9,600 bases of DNA from Gammaproteobacteria bacterium (GCA_030066245.1 JASJBY010000195.1:1-9600); one strand, 5' to 3'; positions 1-8,140 are shown, numbered from the stretch's first letter. Made by a program: numbers and translations. Notes: generated by a model from the letters alone, not told the origin.

Positions 1-345
1 GGTTTTAAGGCGTTCCAGAACGAGAACGGCTATGTGGCCAACGAGCTGACGGGGCTGTGGCTCAAGGGCCCGTACCTGCACAACGGCTCGGTGCCGACGC
101 TGCGGGACCTGCTGCGTCCGCCGGCGGAGCGACCGAAGACGTTCTGGCGCGGGTACGACCTTGTCGACGCTGAGAACGGGGGGTTCGTGGCCGCCGACGA
201 TCCGGCGAAAGGTATCTTCGTGTCCCGCTACAGCTGGCTTGTCGACACCTCTGTGCCGGGCAACGGCAACGGCGGCCACGCATGGGGCACCGATCTCGAG
301 GACATCAAGAAAGAGGATTTGCTTTCGTACTTGAAGACGTTGTGA
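1..345 (+). CDS. RoxA-like c-type cytochrome, C-terminal fragment
   Basis: This is the 3' end of a gene whose start lies left of the window; the frame is open from base 1 and ends at TGA 343-345, about 114 residues. The segment LTGLWLKGPYLHNGSVPTL followed by RDLL and an ERP motif is the C-terminal signature of diheme c-type cytochromes related to the rubber oxygenase RoxA and to cytochrome c peroxidases. So is the ending GNGNGGHAWGTDL...LLSYLKTL. No CxxCH heme motif lies in the visible part; those sit upstream in this family. The 984-residue cytochrome 78 bases downstream ends in a matching way (NKGHYFGSHL...LIQYLKHF), so the two are probably tandem paralogues in one operon. Expected location is the periplasm or outer face of a membrane. 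Oxygenase, peroxidase or pure electron carrier cannot be distinguished from the tail alone. Confidence 0.8.
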   Translation, partial: GFKAFQNENGYVANELTGLWLKGPYLHNGSVPTLRDLLRPPAERPKTFWRGYDLVDAENGGFVAADDPAKGIFVSRYSWLVDTSVPGNGNGGHAWGTDLEDIKKEDLLSYLKTL

Positions 346-410
346 TCGTCCGATCGGCTGCCGGCGAAGACGACGACCGACCGGGTGTAGGATTGGCGCC
401 GTTAGATTTT

Positions 411-416
411 AAGGAG
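411..416 (+). promoter_or_regulatory. Strong ribosome binding site (AAGGAG)
   Basis: AAGGAG lies 7 bases before ATG 424. This near-perfect Shine-Dalgarno sequence fixes the start of the large cytochrome and suggests it is well translated. The 78-base gap to the previous gene shows no clear promoter, so the gene is probably read from the upstream operon. Confidence 0.85.
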
Positions 417-423
417 AGCCATC

Positions 424-3378
424 ATGACCGTAGGCGGAGTCGTAAAGTGGACGGCAATCGTGATAGGGGTGCTGGTCGTCGCGTTGCTGCTCACCGCATT
501 CCTCGTGGTGCGGTCACTCGTCGAGCCCGACCATGAGCGCTTCGGGAACGTCCTCGACGAGGCGACGAAAGCTGGGTTGGATCGGACGCATTTCAAGGCG
601 GCCGCCGACGAGCACATGATCGAGATGGACAAGGGGCTGCTGAAGAAGCCGCCCCCGGGCGAGCCGTATCCGGCGACCATCGTCGCTGTCGCCGACATAC
701 TCGGGCTCACGCCCGAGGAGACGCGCGTGCGCGCCGTGAAAGGCCAGAACACCTGGAACGTCTGGACCGGCGGCAACGACCGGTTCTGGGACGAGCTTGC
801 CGGCATCACCGCCGGCGCGTTCGATCTGCTGAAAATCCTCTCATCGCATCCGGATCAGGGGTACGGACGGTACAACCGCTGGCACTACCTCGGTCTCGTC
901 AACGAGCCGTGCTTCGAGCAAGCGACGGCCGGCGACTCCAAGTACGGGTTATGGCTCGACAGGCCCGACACTAAGTGTGGTAAAGACCCGTACGAAAATG
1001 TCGGCGAATACCGTGGCGTCAAGACCGGTGTCCGGGGTGAGAACGGCGTGGAGGTCGGCTCTTATTACGGCAGGGCGACGGGGGTGCTGGGCCTCCGGCT
1101 GTTCTCGAATCCCAATTTCGACCAGGAAGCCGCGGAATACTGGCAGAAATGTATGACGGATGGCCGTTTCTACACGGATCACGATGGCTCCGGCTCTGAC
1201 GACCCCGAGTGCCGCGGCTATCAGGACGCGAAGCTGGTGCGCCCCTACCGCGTCGGCATGTCGTGCGGATTCTGCCACGTGGGTCCAAGCCCCGTGAAGC
1301 CGCCGATAGATCCGGAAACGCCGCAGTGGGCGAACATTAACTCGAATCCGGGCGCGCAATACTTCTGGGTGGACCGGATCTTCTTCCACGAGACGCGCCC
1401 GCGCGACGAGGTGGACGTGCCGGCGGACCACGAGCACAACTTCATCTTCCAGCTCTTTCACACGAACCCACCCGGCTCGCTCGACACTTCGCTCGTCTCG
1501 ACGGACTACATCAACAACCCACGCACGATGAACGCCGTTTATAACGTCATCGCGCGGCTCGAGCCCATGAAGCGCTGGGGCCAGGAGGAGCTGACGGACG
1601 GCGAGATGGACAACAAGCAGTTCCAGGACTACGAGCAAACGAAGGCGCTGGGAGGCTTCTGGGACGCGCAAACCGGCAGAATCCTGACCGCGCGTGTGCT
1701 GAAGGACGGCGCCGACTCGGTAGGCATCCTAGGTGCGCTGAATCGCGTGTATCTCAACATCGGGCTCTTCAGCGAGGAGTGGACGCTGCACTTTCGCCCG
1801 GTGATCGGCGGCCAGAAGATCTCGCCCATCAAAATCGCCGACGCTCAGAGAAACTCGGCCTACTGGGGGGCGACAGAGGACCAGACGGCCGACATGGCGA
1901 TCTTCTTCCTGGTCACGGCGACGCCGGATCTGTTGAAGGACGTCGCGCCCGAGTATCTACAGAGTATAGAGCCTGAGGTCCTGGAGCGCGGCAAGGAGGT
2001 GTTCGCCGCGAACTGCGCCGCGTGCCATTCGGGCCACCCGCCTGAGGCGCCGCAAGGCAGCGGCATTGACGAAGGCATTTGCGGCAACGGCGGCAACGGC
2101 CCCGATTATCGTAAATGCTGGGACCGATACTGGGAGTGGACGCAGACCGACGAGTTCATTGAGAGAATGACCGAGATCGTCAAGGAGGATAAATTCCTCG
2201 AGAATGACTTTCTGTCCACGGAGCGACGTGTGCCGTCGGACCTGCTCGGCACCAACGCGTGCAGCCCGATCGCCACCAACGCGCTCGAAGGCGATATCTG
2301 GGACAACTTCTCGTCCACATCGTACAAAAACCTGCCGCCGGTGGGTGAGCTGACGGTACATCATCCCGTCTCCGGCGCGGAGATGTCCTTCACGCCCAAG
2401 GGCGCGGGCCGCGGCTACACGCGCCCGGCCTCGCTCGTGAGCCTGTGGTCCACGGCGCCGTATCTGCTCAACAACTCCGTCGGATTCGAGGACTACCCGT
2501 ACACGAGGAAGGGCTACTACGTCGACGGCGGCTACCCATCCAGCGTGCGTGAATACGGGCAAACGAATGAGTACACAGGCTACGCCGAGACGCAACGAAC
2601 GTACGCATCGGAAGGCACACCGGCGGGCGAGGGGTACGCGTCGCGGAGCGAGGCGCCCAGGGGCGGCTACGCTTCAAAGGCATCAGCGAAGGCTGGATAT
2701 GGCGCCGGCTACGACACTTCCTACTCGAGCGAATGCCCGGCGCCAGACGACAAGGATCCCTATCTTCCCTGCGTGGCGAACCGCATGCGCCTGTTCGAGC
2801 TGTCCATCGACCGGTTGCTAAACCCAGAGCGCCGACGCAAGGACCCGCTCACCGAGCTCGAGGTTCCGGGATACATGTACCGAACGACGGCGACGTCGTG
2901 TGTCAAGATCCCGAAGGGCTACGTGCCCGATCTCGTGAGTAACAACGTTGGTTTTTTCAACTGGCTCGCACCGTGGGCGGTCGACGAGGAAGGCAACATC
3001 GCCCTCGGACCGCTGCCCAAAGGGTTTCCTATTAATGTTTTGGTCAACACGAAGCTCCTGCCCGATAACGACGAAGACGACACCTGGAGCCACTACTGGC
3101 GCTTGATCAAGGCGGCGCCCACCTTGCTCAGCACGTTCAAGAAGCTGGGTGGCAACTGCGACAACGACTATCTCAAGCAGTCAACTGCGCAGGCGCATGC
3201 CGAGCAGGTGCTGCAGGACACGAATTTCGTCGACACGCTCGTGGGTCTCAGCAAGTGCCCGGACTACGTGGTGAATAAAGGCCACTACTTCGGCAGCCAT
3301 CTCGACCCGCGCGGCGGCGACTTCGTGCTGTCGGCTGCGGACAAGCAGGCGCTGATTCAGTACCTGAAGCACTTCTAG
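424..3378 (+). CDS. Membrane-anchored diheme c-type cytochrome (RoxA/cytochrome c peroxidase-like), 984 aa
   Basis: Residues 9-29 form an uncleaved-looking hydrophobic segment (AIVIGVLVVALLLTAFLVV) flanked by K8 and R30, so the rest should face the periplasm. Two covalent heme motifs are visible: CGFCH at residues 281-285 and CAACH at 531-535. The second is preceded by a typical cytochrome c helix (ERGKEVFAANC). Residues near 678-685 read APYLLNNS, the counterpart of PYLHNGS in the gene before it, and the C-terminus NKGHYFGSHL...ADKQALIQYLKHF is the usual end of this superfamily. At 984 residues it is clearly longer than RoxA or bacterial diheme peroxidases, which from memory are roughly 350-700 residues. 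Part of the excess is a Tyr/Gly-rich insert at about 686-770. It sits in an operon with another cytochrome and a GMC dehydrogenase, so it may accept electrons from that flavoenzyme or act itself as an oxygenase or peroxidase. The cytochrome c class is firm; the RoxA-like reaction is inference. Confidence 0.85.
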   Translation: MTVGGVVKWTAIVIGVLVVALLLTAFLVVRSLVEPDHERFGNVLDEATKAGLDRTHFKAAADEHMIEMDKGLLKKPPPGEPYPATIVAVADILGLTPEETRVRAVKGQNTWNVWTGGNDRFWDELAGITAGAFDLLKILSSHPDQGYGRYNRWHYLGLVNEPCFEQATAGDSKYGLWLDRPDTKCGKDPYENVGEYRGVKTGVRGENGVEVGSYYGRATGVLGLRLFSNPNFDQEAAEYWQKCMTDGRFYTDHDGSGSDDPECRGYQDAKLVRPYRVGMSCGFCHVGPSPVKPPIDPETPQWANINSNPGAQYFWVDRIFFHETRPRDEVDVPADHEHNFIFQLFHTNPPGSLDTSLVSTDYINNPRTMNAVYNVIARLEPMKRWGQEELTDGEMDNKQFQDYEQTKALGGFWDAQTGRILTARVLKDGADSVGILGALNRVYLNIGLFSEEWTLHFRPVIGGQKISPIKIADAQRNSAYWGATEDQTADMAIFFLVTATPDLLKDVAPEYLQSIEPEVLERGKEVFAANCAACHSGHPPEAPQGSGIDEGICGNGGNGPDYRKCWDRYWEWTQTDEFIERMTEIVKEDKFLENDFLSTERRVPSDLLGTNACSPIATNALEGDIWDNFSSTSYKNLPPVGELTVHHPVSGAEMSFTPKGAGRGYTRPASLVSLWSTAPYLLNNSVGFEDYPYTRKGYYVDGGYPSSVREYGQTNEYTGYAETQRTYASEGTPAGEGYASRSEAPRGGYASKASAKAGYGAGYDTSYSSECPAPDDKDPYLPCVANRMRLFELSIDRLLNPERRRKDPLTELEVPGYMYRTTATSCVKIPKGYVPDLVSNNVGFFNWLAPWAVDEEGNIALGPLPKGFPINVLVNTKLLPDNDEDDTWSHYWRLIKAAPTLLSTFKKLGGNCDNDYLKQSTAQAHAEQVLQDTNFVDTLVGLSKCPDYVVNKGHYFGSHLDPRGGDFVLSAADKQALIQYLKHF
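2479..2733 (+). other. Tyr/Gly/Ser/Ala-rich low-complexity insert in the diheme cytochrome
   Basis: Residues about 686-770 contain 14 tyrosines in roughly 85 positions, mostly as GY, TY or SY pairs. Short imperfect units such as GYAE, TYASE, GYASRS, GYASK and GYGAGY recur. The insert follows directly on the conserved YLLNNS motif and ends at a Cys-containing segment (ECPAPDD). The reading frame stays open with normal GC-rich codon use on both sides, so it is an in-frame insertion, not a frameshift. Its role is unknown. Tyr/Gly-rich tracts occur in surface-exposed, flexible or cross-linkable protein regions. Confidence 0.7.
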
Positions 3379-3387
3379 GCGCCGCGC

Positions 3388-5223
3388 GTGGCCGACGGAG
3401 CGACATACGATTACATCGTCGTCGGCTCGGGCGCGGGCGGCGGCGTGCTCGCCGCACGCTTGGCGGAGGCCGGCCGGTCCGTGCTGCTGCTGGAGGCCGG
3501 CGGCGACCCGATTGACGAGCGGCCGGAGGCGGGTGAGCGCGACCTGCATGCCGACTATCACGTGCCCGCATTTCACGCCTTCGCCTCCGAGCACCACAAG
3601 ATCCGCTGGGACTACTGGGTCGAGCACTTCGACACGAAAGCCGAGCGGGAGAAGGACTGGAAGTACTCGGCCGACCACGACGGTGTCCTCTACCCACGCT
3701 GCAGCACGCTGGGCGGGTGCACCGCCCACCACGCGATGATCATCGTGCGTCCGCACAACGCCGACTGGAACCATATGGCGCAGACGATGGGCGACGACTC
3801 CTGGCGCGCTTCGAACATGAACCGGTATTTTCGTCGCATGGAGCGCTGCCGCTACCGCGTGGTGTGGCGTTGGCTGCACAGGCTCTTTGGACTGAACCTG
3901 CCGGGACACGGCTACGACGGCTGGCTACCTACGGAGAAAGCGCTGCCGCTCAGCGCGCTACGCGGCTGGCGCTTGCGGAGGACGCTCAAGGCCTCGGCAA
4001 TCACGGCCATGGAACGGCTGCCCCAGGGCGGGCAGCGCTGGGCCTGGCTCATGACGAGCTTTGGCGACGTCAACGACCAACGGCTCGTGCACGATCGGGC
4101 GTTCGGCGTTCGCTACGCACCGCTGTCCACGCGCAACCACGCACGCATCAGCGTGCGCGAGCGCGTGCGCGAGGTGAGGGACAGGCATGAGAACCTCACG
4201 ATCGAGCTGGACGCCTTGGTCACCCGCGTGGTGATCGAAGACGGTCGCGCGACCGGCGTCGAGTACAAGAAAGGCGCATATCTATACCATGCGTCGCCGT
4301 CGCCCCATGCCATGCCCGAGGAGACCCGTCGCGCGAACGCGGGGCGCGAGGTCATCCTCGCAGCCGGCACGTTCAACACGCCGCAGATCTTGATGCTCTC
4401 CGGCATCGGCGATCCCAAAGAGCTCGCGCGGCACCAGATCAAGGTGGTGAGTGCGCTGCCCGGCGTCGGCAAGCGGCTTCAGGACCGCTACGAGGTGGGC
4501 ATCGTGAGCCGGATGAAGCAGCCCTGGAAAGCGATGCAGGGCGCGAAGTTCGATACGACCGACCGCCAGTACCGGCGCTGGGCAAAAAGGCGCAAGGGTG
4601 TCTACATCAGCAACGGCGGCATGCTCGCCGTCGTGCTCAAGTCACGACCGCAGCTCGTGCGCCCGGATCTATTCTGCGTTGCGTTCCTGGGCGATTTCCG
4701 CGGCTACTACCCCGGGTACTCGAAACGCATAGTCGAACCGAACTACCTGTCCTGGGTCGTCCTCAAAGCGCATACGTCCAACGTCAACGGGAGCGTCGTG
4801 CTCGATAGCGCGGATCCTGCGCAACCGCCAAAGATCCGGTTCCGTTATTTCAATCACGAGTCCGACCCGAACGAGGAAGACCTGGACGCCGTCGTACGCG
4901 GCGTGAAGTTCGTTCGCACCATCGCCGATTCGATGAGCACGCTCATTGACGAGGAAGAGGAACCCGGTCGAGGCCAGTACACCGACCAGCAGCTGAAGGA
5001 CTTCGTGCGCAACCACGCCTGGGGCCACCACGCCTGCGGCACCTGCGCCATGCTTCCCAGGAACCAGGGTGGTGTCGTCGACAGCCAGTTCAGGGTCTAC
5101 GGCGTCGACGGCCTGCGCGTCGTCGACGCCTCAATCTTCCCCCGTATCCCGGGGTTCTTTATTGTCACCTCGGTCTACATGATCGGGGAGAAAGCCGCAG
5201 ACGTCATTCTACAACAGCCGTAG
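3388..5223 (+). CDS. GMC-family FAD-dependent oxidoreductase, 611 aa
   Basis: The N-terminus YDYIVVGSGAGGGVLAARLA, then VLLLEAGGD (about residues 8-38), is the FAD-binding Rossmann GxGxxG...E motif. LGGCTAHHAMIIVRP (108-122) matches the first GMC signature, and GREVILAAGTFNTPQILML (from 319) leading into SGIGD matches the second. The C-terminus has HHACGTCAM with the catalytic-type His548, then GGVVD and LRVVDASIFP, as in glucose oxidase and choline dehydrogenase. The second catalytic His/Asn of the family is replaced by F591 in IPGFFIVTSVY. GTG 3388 is chosen because it directly precedes the FAD motif and lies 9 bases after the cytochrome stop; there is no good Shine-Dalgarno, which suggests translational coupling. 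No signal peptide is visible. GMC enzymes usually oxidise alcohols. Beside cytochromes the likely acceptor is heme c, not oxygen; the substrate is unknown. Confidence 0.9.
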   Translation: MADGATYDYIVVGSGAGGGVLAARLAEAGRSVLLLEAGGDPIDERPEAGERDLHADYHVPAFHAFASEHHKIRWDYWVEHFDTKAEREKDWKYSADHDGVLYPRCSTLGGCTAHHAMIIVRPHNADWNHMAQTMGDDSWRASNMNRYFRRMERCRYRVVWRWLHRLFGLNLPGHGYDGWLPTEKALPLSALRGWRLRRTLKASAITAMERLPQGGQRWAWLMTSFGDVNDQRLVHDRAFGVRYAPLSTRNHARISVRERVREVRDRHENLTIELDALVTRVVIEDGRATGVEYKKGAYLYHASPSPHAMPEETRRANAGREVILAAGTFNTPQILMLSGIGDPKELARHQIKVVSALPGVGKRLQDRYEVGIVSRMKQPWKAMQGAKFDTTDRQYRRWAKRRKGVYISNGGMLAVVLKSRPQLVRPDLFCVAFLGDFRGYYPGYSKRIVEPNYLSWVVLKAHTSNVNGSVVLDSADPAQPPKIRFRYFNHESDPNEEDLDAVVRGVKFVRTIADSMSTLIDEEEEPGRGQYTDQQLKDFVRNHAWGHHACGTCAMLPRNQGGVVDSQFRVYGVDGLRVVDASIFPRIPGFFIVTSVYMIGEKAADVILQQP

Positions 5224-5231
5224 GCCATCTC

Positions 5232-5260
5232 GCGCGGGCCGCAGCCGCCGCTTCCCGCGC
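5232..5260 (+). repeat. GC-only inverted repeat just after the GMC gene
   Basis: GCGCGGG (5232-5238) and CCCGCGC (5254-5260) form a perfect 7-bp stem with a 15-base loop, starting 8 bases after the GMC stop codon. There is no T-run after it, so it is not a classic intrinsic terminator. It could protect the mRNA 3' end or slow polymerase. The rest of the 283-base convergent gap (5224-5506) shows no gene I can support. Confidence 0.35.
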
Positions 5261-5497
5261 ACGGCGCCACGCACCCCGGAAGGCGGAGCGCGTCGAAGAA
5301 GAGGGACATCCACTTGGCGCGCTCAAACCCGGACACTCTGTGGCTCACCGTTTGTTGTCTGCGAGGTCGACGGGAACGCGCTTCGGCCGCCTCGCGCCAT
5401 TCATCGCGGTGGCGCGGCACGCCATGAAAAGAACCGACCCTGCTGCGTTCTTCGTTTGCCGTCTCCTCATTTAATCCAATAGCCTCTTCAAGACCAC

Positions 5498-5518
5498 GTG
5501 CGCCGCTCAGCGGTGCGC
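5498..5518 (-). repeat. Hairpin enclosing the peroxidase stop codon
   Basis: GTGCGCCGC-TCA-GCGGTGCGC can fold as a 9-bp stem (two G-T pairs) with a 3-base loop. On the minus strand the loop is exactly the TGA stop codon of the heme peroxidase. No T-run follows on the minus strand, so termination by this hairpin alone is doubtful. Confidence 0.4.
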
Positions 5519-7885
5519 GTTTCCGCGTGCCGGCTGAGGTTCCAGGTCCCGGTCGAAGCGTCTTAGCGGGTGCCGGGTCAGGTCGAGCGTCTCGCCAACG
5601 TCCCAGGGCTCGAAGGCGTTCTTCACGTTGGCCAGCCCGGTGTCCGCGAGCTCGGGGTAATGCCGCAACAAGACGGTCTTGAAGTCAGCATCGTCTACCC
5701 AGTGCAGACCTTCCGGGGTGTAGGTTTGTTCGTTGTAGTCATCGGTGAAAAAGCGATCAGCCTGCAGCCGGCGGGTTGCATTCAGGATGAAGATTTGGAA
5801 CAAGGTCTCGCCGAATCCGAACCCGGGAGGACGATGGCTCTCGGCCAGGGTTCCGATGAGGAGATCCAAGGTCTCCACATCTTGCGGCTGTCCGCCATAT
5901 ACGCGCTTGAGTTTGGCCACCTGCCTTACATCGTCGGTCAACTCCTCGAAGCGACCGATCGGCCTGAGCCCGAGCTGACGCCGGAACTCGTTGTAGCGCG
6001 GCACCCCACGTTCCCGTGCGCGCAGAATATCGACCGCCCCCAGATCGAAAACGGGATTGCCCGGCACGCTCATCTCCTGCATGAAGCGGGGGAAGTTGTT
6101 GAGCACTAGCTGCCCGGGATGCTGATTGCCGAAGGAGTAGAAAAGATCGGTCATCGCAACGCGCTCGGTGAGCTTCCGGGATGCTGCCTGACGTGTGGCC
6201 GCGATTGGGATTTTCTCCAGGGTGCTGTCCGTATCGTGTCGCCTTAGCACGAGATGCTCTGGCAGGAGCGAGTGCAGCCGATAGACCTCTACAAACTCCT
6301 CGGTCAAGCTGAACGGCACGCCGTGTCTGTCGGCGGGGTTGCCGACCACGCCGCCCAATTCCGGCTGGCGGATGTTCAGGGCTGCTAGCGTTCTTCGCTG
6401 CTTGCCCCGGCGCAGCAGGTTGGTGGCCAGCCCGAACCAGTTGGCGTTAAGGGCCTGGCTAGCGGCAGCGTTCGGCAGGATCGCCGGGGTCCACTCGACG
6501 GTATGGATCTTTGCGATCACGGCGGCGTTGATCAGGCGGGCCACATGGAAAAGCCGATCATCGCGCCAGTGAGGATATTTCGATTTCAGGCGATCACAGA
6601 TGCTGTTATGTTCCTTGACGAATAGAGTGTGCAGCATGGCCAGGCCCACCCACCAGTTGCGGACGAAGCCGGTTTCCTCGACCCCGCTCCGGCTGACAGG
6701 GAGAAGCCCCTGGTGATCAAGGCGGAGTTTTCCGTCGCTGCCGCTTATGAGGCGGCCGAGTGTGCACGCGTCGCTCCCGTAGATCTGCGAAGCATCCCAC
6801 CAGTGGGTCACTTCGTTGATGTGAGTGACCGGCTTCTGACCGTCATGCCGTGCACGGGTCGGATCGGGCTGGGTCCTGCCCACGAACATCTTCGTCTGGT
6901 GATACTTGACGCGCACGGGGTCGTTCTCGGCCAGCGGAATGTGGTGCACATCCGGCCAGGCGAGGTTCTCGCCGTGGCTGACCCAGTCGTGCACCTGAAA
7001 CTGAATCCAGGAGGCCGCCAGCAGGTTCAGAAATGGTATTTCCTTGGTGCCCTCTTCGCGGGTCAGGAGCTCGAGACTGACAACCCGGGGATTAGGAGTG
7101 AGCAAGCGGTCACCGGTCTCGGCCAGGCTGGCTTCAGGCTGGACATTGCGGCCGAAACGTGTGCCCGCCGCGCCCTCGCTGGGATCGTCGAGATTGTTCC
7201 AGCTCCCGTTAGGGGTCCGGAACCGCGCAACACCGGGTGGGGGACGCTGGCCGGGTGCCTGAAACCCCGTGAGGACATCGTCGGGGTAGACGCTCTTGAG
7301 ATTATCCCGGTTGAGCTTGTCCCGCATGTAGGCCAGGGTCAGCAAGGCCAAGAACATCGGGCGGCGATACCAGTTCGTCCATAACCTGTCCCGATATCCA
7401 GCCAGTCGGCCCCACACCTCGGTGGCAGCCTGAGCAAACCACGCGAAAATCCAGCCAAGCCCCGAGCCGAGCCTGATGAGCAGGCGTCGTAGGGGCAGCG
7501 GCTCCGGACCGGCAGGCGGAGCCGGCAAGTCAAAATCAAGCTCGGTCGCCGGCGCGAGCAAGGTCCTCCGATCGAAGTACGCGACCGGCGGGACGGCTTC
7601 GTGGAGCCCGGCGAGGGCATTGGTCCTCGCCTCGTCACACAGGTCGCGCCAGTCGTCGTTGCGGGGATCGTGTTCAAGCGCGGCCGCCAAGTGCTCGGCC
7701 GCCTGCGCGTAACGCTCTAGCTGAAAGTGGGCGATACCGAGCAGGGCTTGGCCTTGACTGCTGCGGGAGGCCGAGGGCACGGCGGTCAGGACGTCCAGTG
7801 CGTCCTGATAGCGGGCTGCCTCTATGAGCCGCCGACCTGCCTGGAGCGCGTCGACCGTTTGGTCGTGCAGCGATAACCTGTGCAT
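5507..7885 (-). CDS. Animal-type heme peroxidase, fatty acid alpha-dioxygenase/cyclooxygenase-like, with TPR-like N-terminus, 792 aa
   Basis: Residues about 10-90 look like two or three tetratricopeptide-type helical pairs (AGRRLIEAARYQDALDVL; GIAHFQLERYAQAAEHL). The catalytic domain starts near residue 170. QFQVHDW gives the distal heme His299. THWWDASQIYGSD (360-372) and LHTLFVKEHNSICDRL (418-433) are hallmark motifs of alpha-dioxygenases and related animal peroxidases. VYRLHSLLPEH (534-544) aligns with the cyclooxygenase YHWHPLMPD region, giving the radical-forming Tyr535 and proximal His538. NATRRLQADRFFT (702-714) is the usual C-terminal signature. With both heme histidines and the tyrosine kept, a fatty acid oxygenase making hydroperoxides is more likely than a plain peroxidase. 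Short hydrophobic stretches (139-152, 176-187) may bind membrane, as in alpha-dioxygenases. ATG 7885 is the only reasonable start (in-frame stop at 7895-7897), but its ribosome site is weak (GGAATAAC). The gene converges on the GMC operon and has its own upstream region. Confidence 0.87.
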   Translation of the reverse strand: MHRLSLHDQTVDALQAGRRLIEAARYQDALDVLTAVPSASRSSQGQALLGIAHFQLERYAQAAEHLAAALEHDPRNDDWRDLCDEARTNALAGLHEAVPPVAYFDRRTLLAPATELDFDLPAPPAGPEPLPLRRLLIRLGSGLGWIFAWFAQAATEVWGRLAGYRDRLWTNWYRRPMFLALLTLAYMRDKLNRDNLKSVYPDDVLTGFQAPGQRPPPGVARFRTPNGSWNNLDDPSEGAAGTRFGRNVQPEASLAETGDRLLTPNPRVVSLELLTREEGTKEIPFLNLLAASWIQFQVHDWVSHGENLAWPDVHHIPLAENDPVRVKYHQTKMFVGRTQPDPTRARHDGQKPVTHINEVTHWWDASQIYGSDACTLGRLISGSDGKLRLDHQGLLPVSRSGVEETGFVRNWWVGLAMLHTLFVKEHNSICDRLKSKYPHWRDDRLFHVARLINAAVIAKIHTVEWTPAILPNAAASQALNANWFGLATNLLRRGKQRRTLAALNIRQPELGGVVGNPADRHGVPFSLTEEFVEVYRLHSLLPEHLVLRRHDTDSTLEKIPIAATRQAASRKLTERVAMTDLFYSFGNQHPGQLVLNNFPRFMQEMSVPGNPVFDLGAVDILRARERGVPRYNEFRRQLGLRPIGRFEELTDDVRQVAKLKRVYGGQPQDVETLDLLIGTLAESHRPPGFGFGETLFQIFILNATRRLQADRFFTDDYNEQTYTPEGLHWVDDADFKTVLLRHYPELADTGLANVKNAFEPWDVGETLDLTRHPLRRFDRDLEPQPARGNAHR

Positions 7886-7911
7886 GGCGAATTGTTATTC
7901 CGGATGCGAAA

Positions 7912-7920
7912 GGGGGGGGG
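7912..7920. repeat. Nine-G homopolymer upstream of the peroxidase gene
   Basis: An uninterrupted run of nine G on the plus strand (C on the minus strand) lies 27-35 bases upstream of the peroxidase ATG, in its probable 5' leader or promoter. Such tracts can vary in length by slippage and change expression. They are also prone to sequencing error. Confidence 0.6.
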
Positions 7921-8074
7921 CAAGGTGTCCTGACAGATGTCTCGGTATCGGAGGGGACGGAAGCCAACGCAGACACGTCCATCAACTCTGTATTGGCTGT
8001 GGTCGTCGTCACCGGGCTGCGGAACGGTTAGGAACCCGCGCAGTCAACCAAAGCGGTGGGCGAGGGCGCGGTGT

Positions 8075-8103
8075 CTGATATCAGTGGTCAAACTACGTAT
8101 AAT
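8075..8103 (+). promoter_or_regulatory. Sigma70-like promoter, CTGATA-N17-TATAAT
   Basis: A perfect -10 box TATAAT (8098-8103) lies exactly 17 bases after CTGATA (8075-8080), a 4/6 match to TTGACA. Transcription would start near 8110, rightward, into the hairpin-rich stretch with the tRNA-like 3' end and not directly into a protein gene. The -35 box lies inside a 10-bp palindrome, CTGATATCAG (8075-8084), which could be an operator. It is by eye the best promoter in the 7886-8695 gap. Confidence 0.5.
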
Positions 8104-8140
8104 AAGCCCTTAAAACGCCCAACGCCCCGAAATATTAGAC

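Noticed and set aside
949..1671. 240-residue open frame on the minus strand inside the diheme cytochrome
   Set aside because: Arg/Val/His-rich product without family motifs, fully antisense to a gene with clear heme motifs; a GC-rich shadow.
3181..3909. 242-residue minus-strand open frame across the cytochrome-GMC junction
   Set aside because: It overlaps two well-supported genes including the FAD motif; composition is typical of antisense of high-GC coding DNA.
5175..5420. 81-residue minus-strand open frame in the convergent gap
   Set aside because: It overlaps the conserved C-terminus of the GMC gene and has a low-complexity Arg-rich start; no motif recognised.
5498..5518. Intrinsic terminator at the end of the peroxidase gene
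   Set aside because: The hairpin is good, but no T-run follows it on the minus strand.
6629..7384. 251-residue plus-strand open frame within the heme peroxidase
   Set aside because: Antisense to conserved peroxidase motifs and shows no domain of its own.
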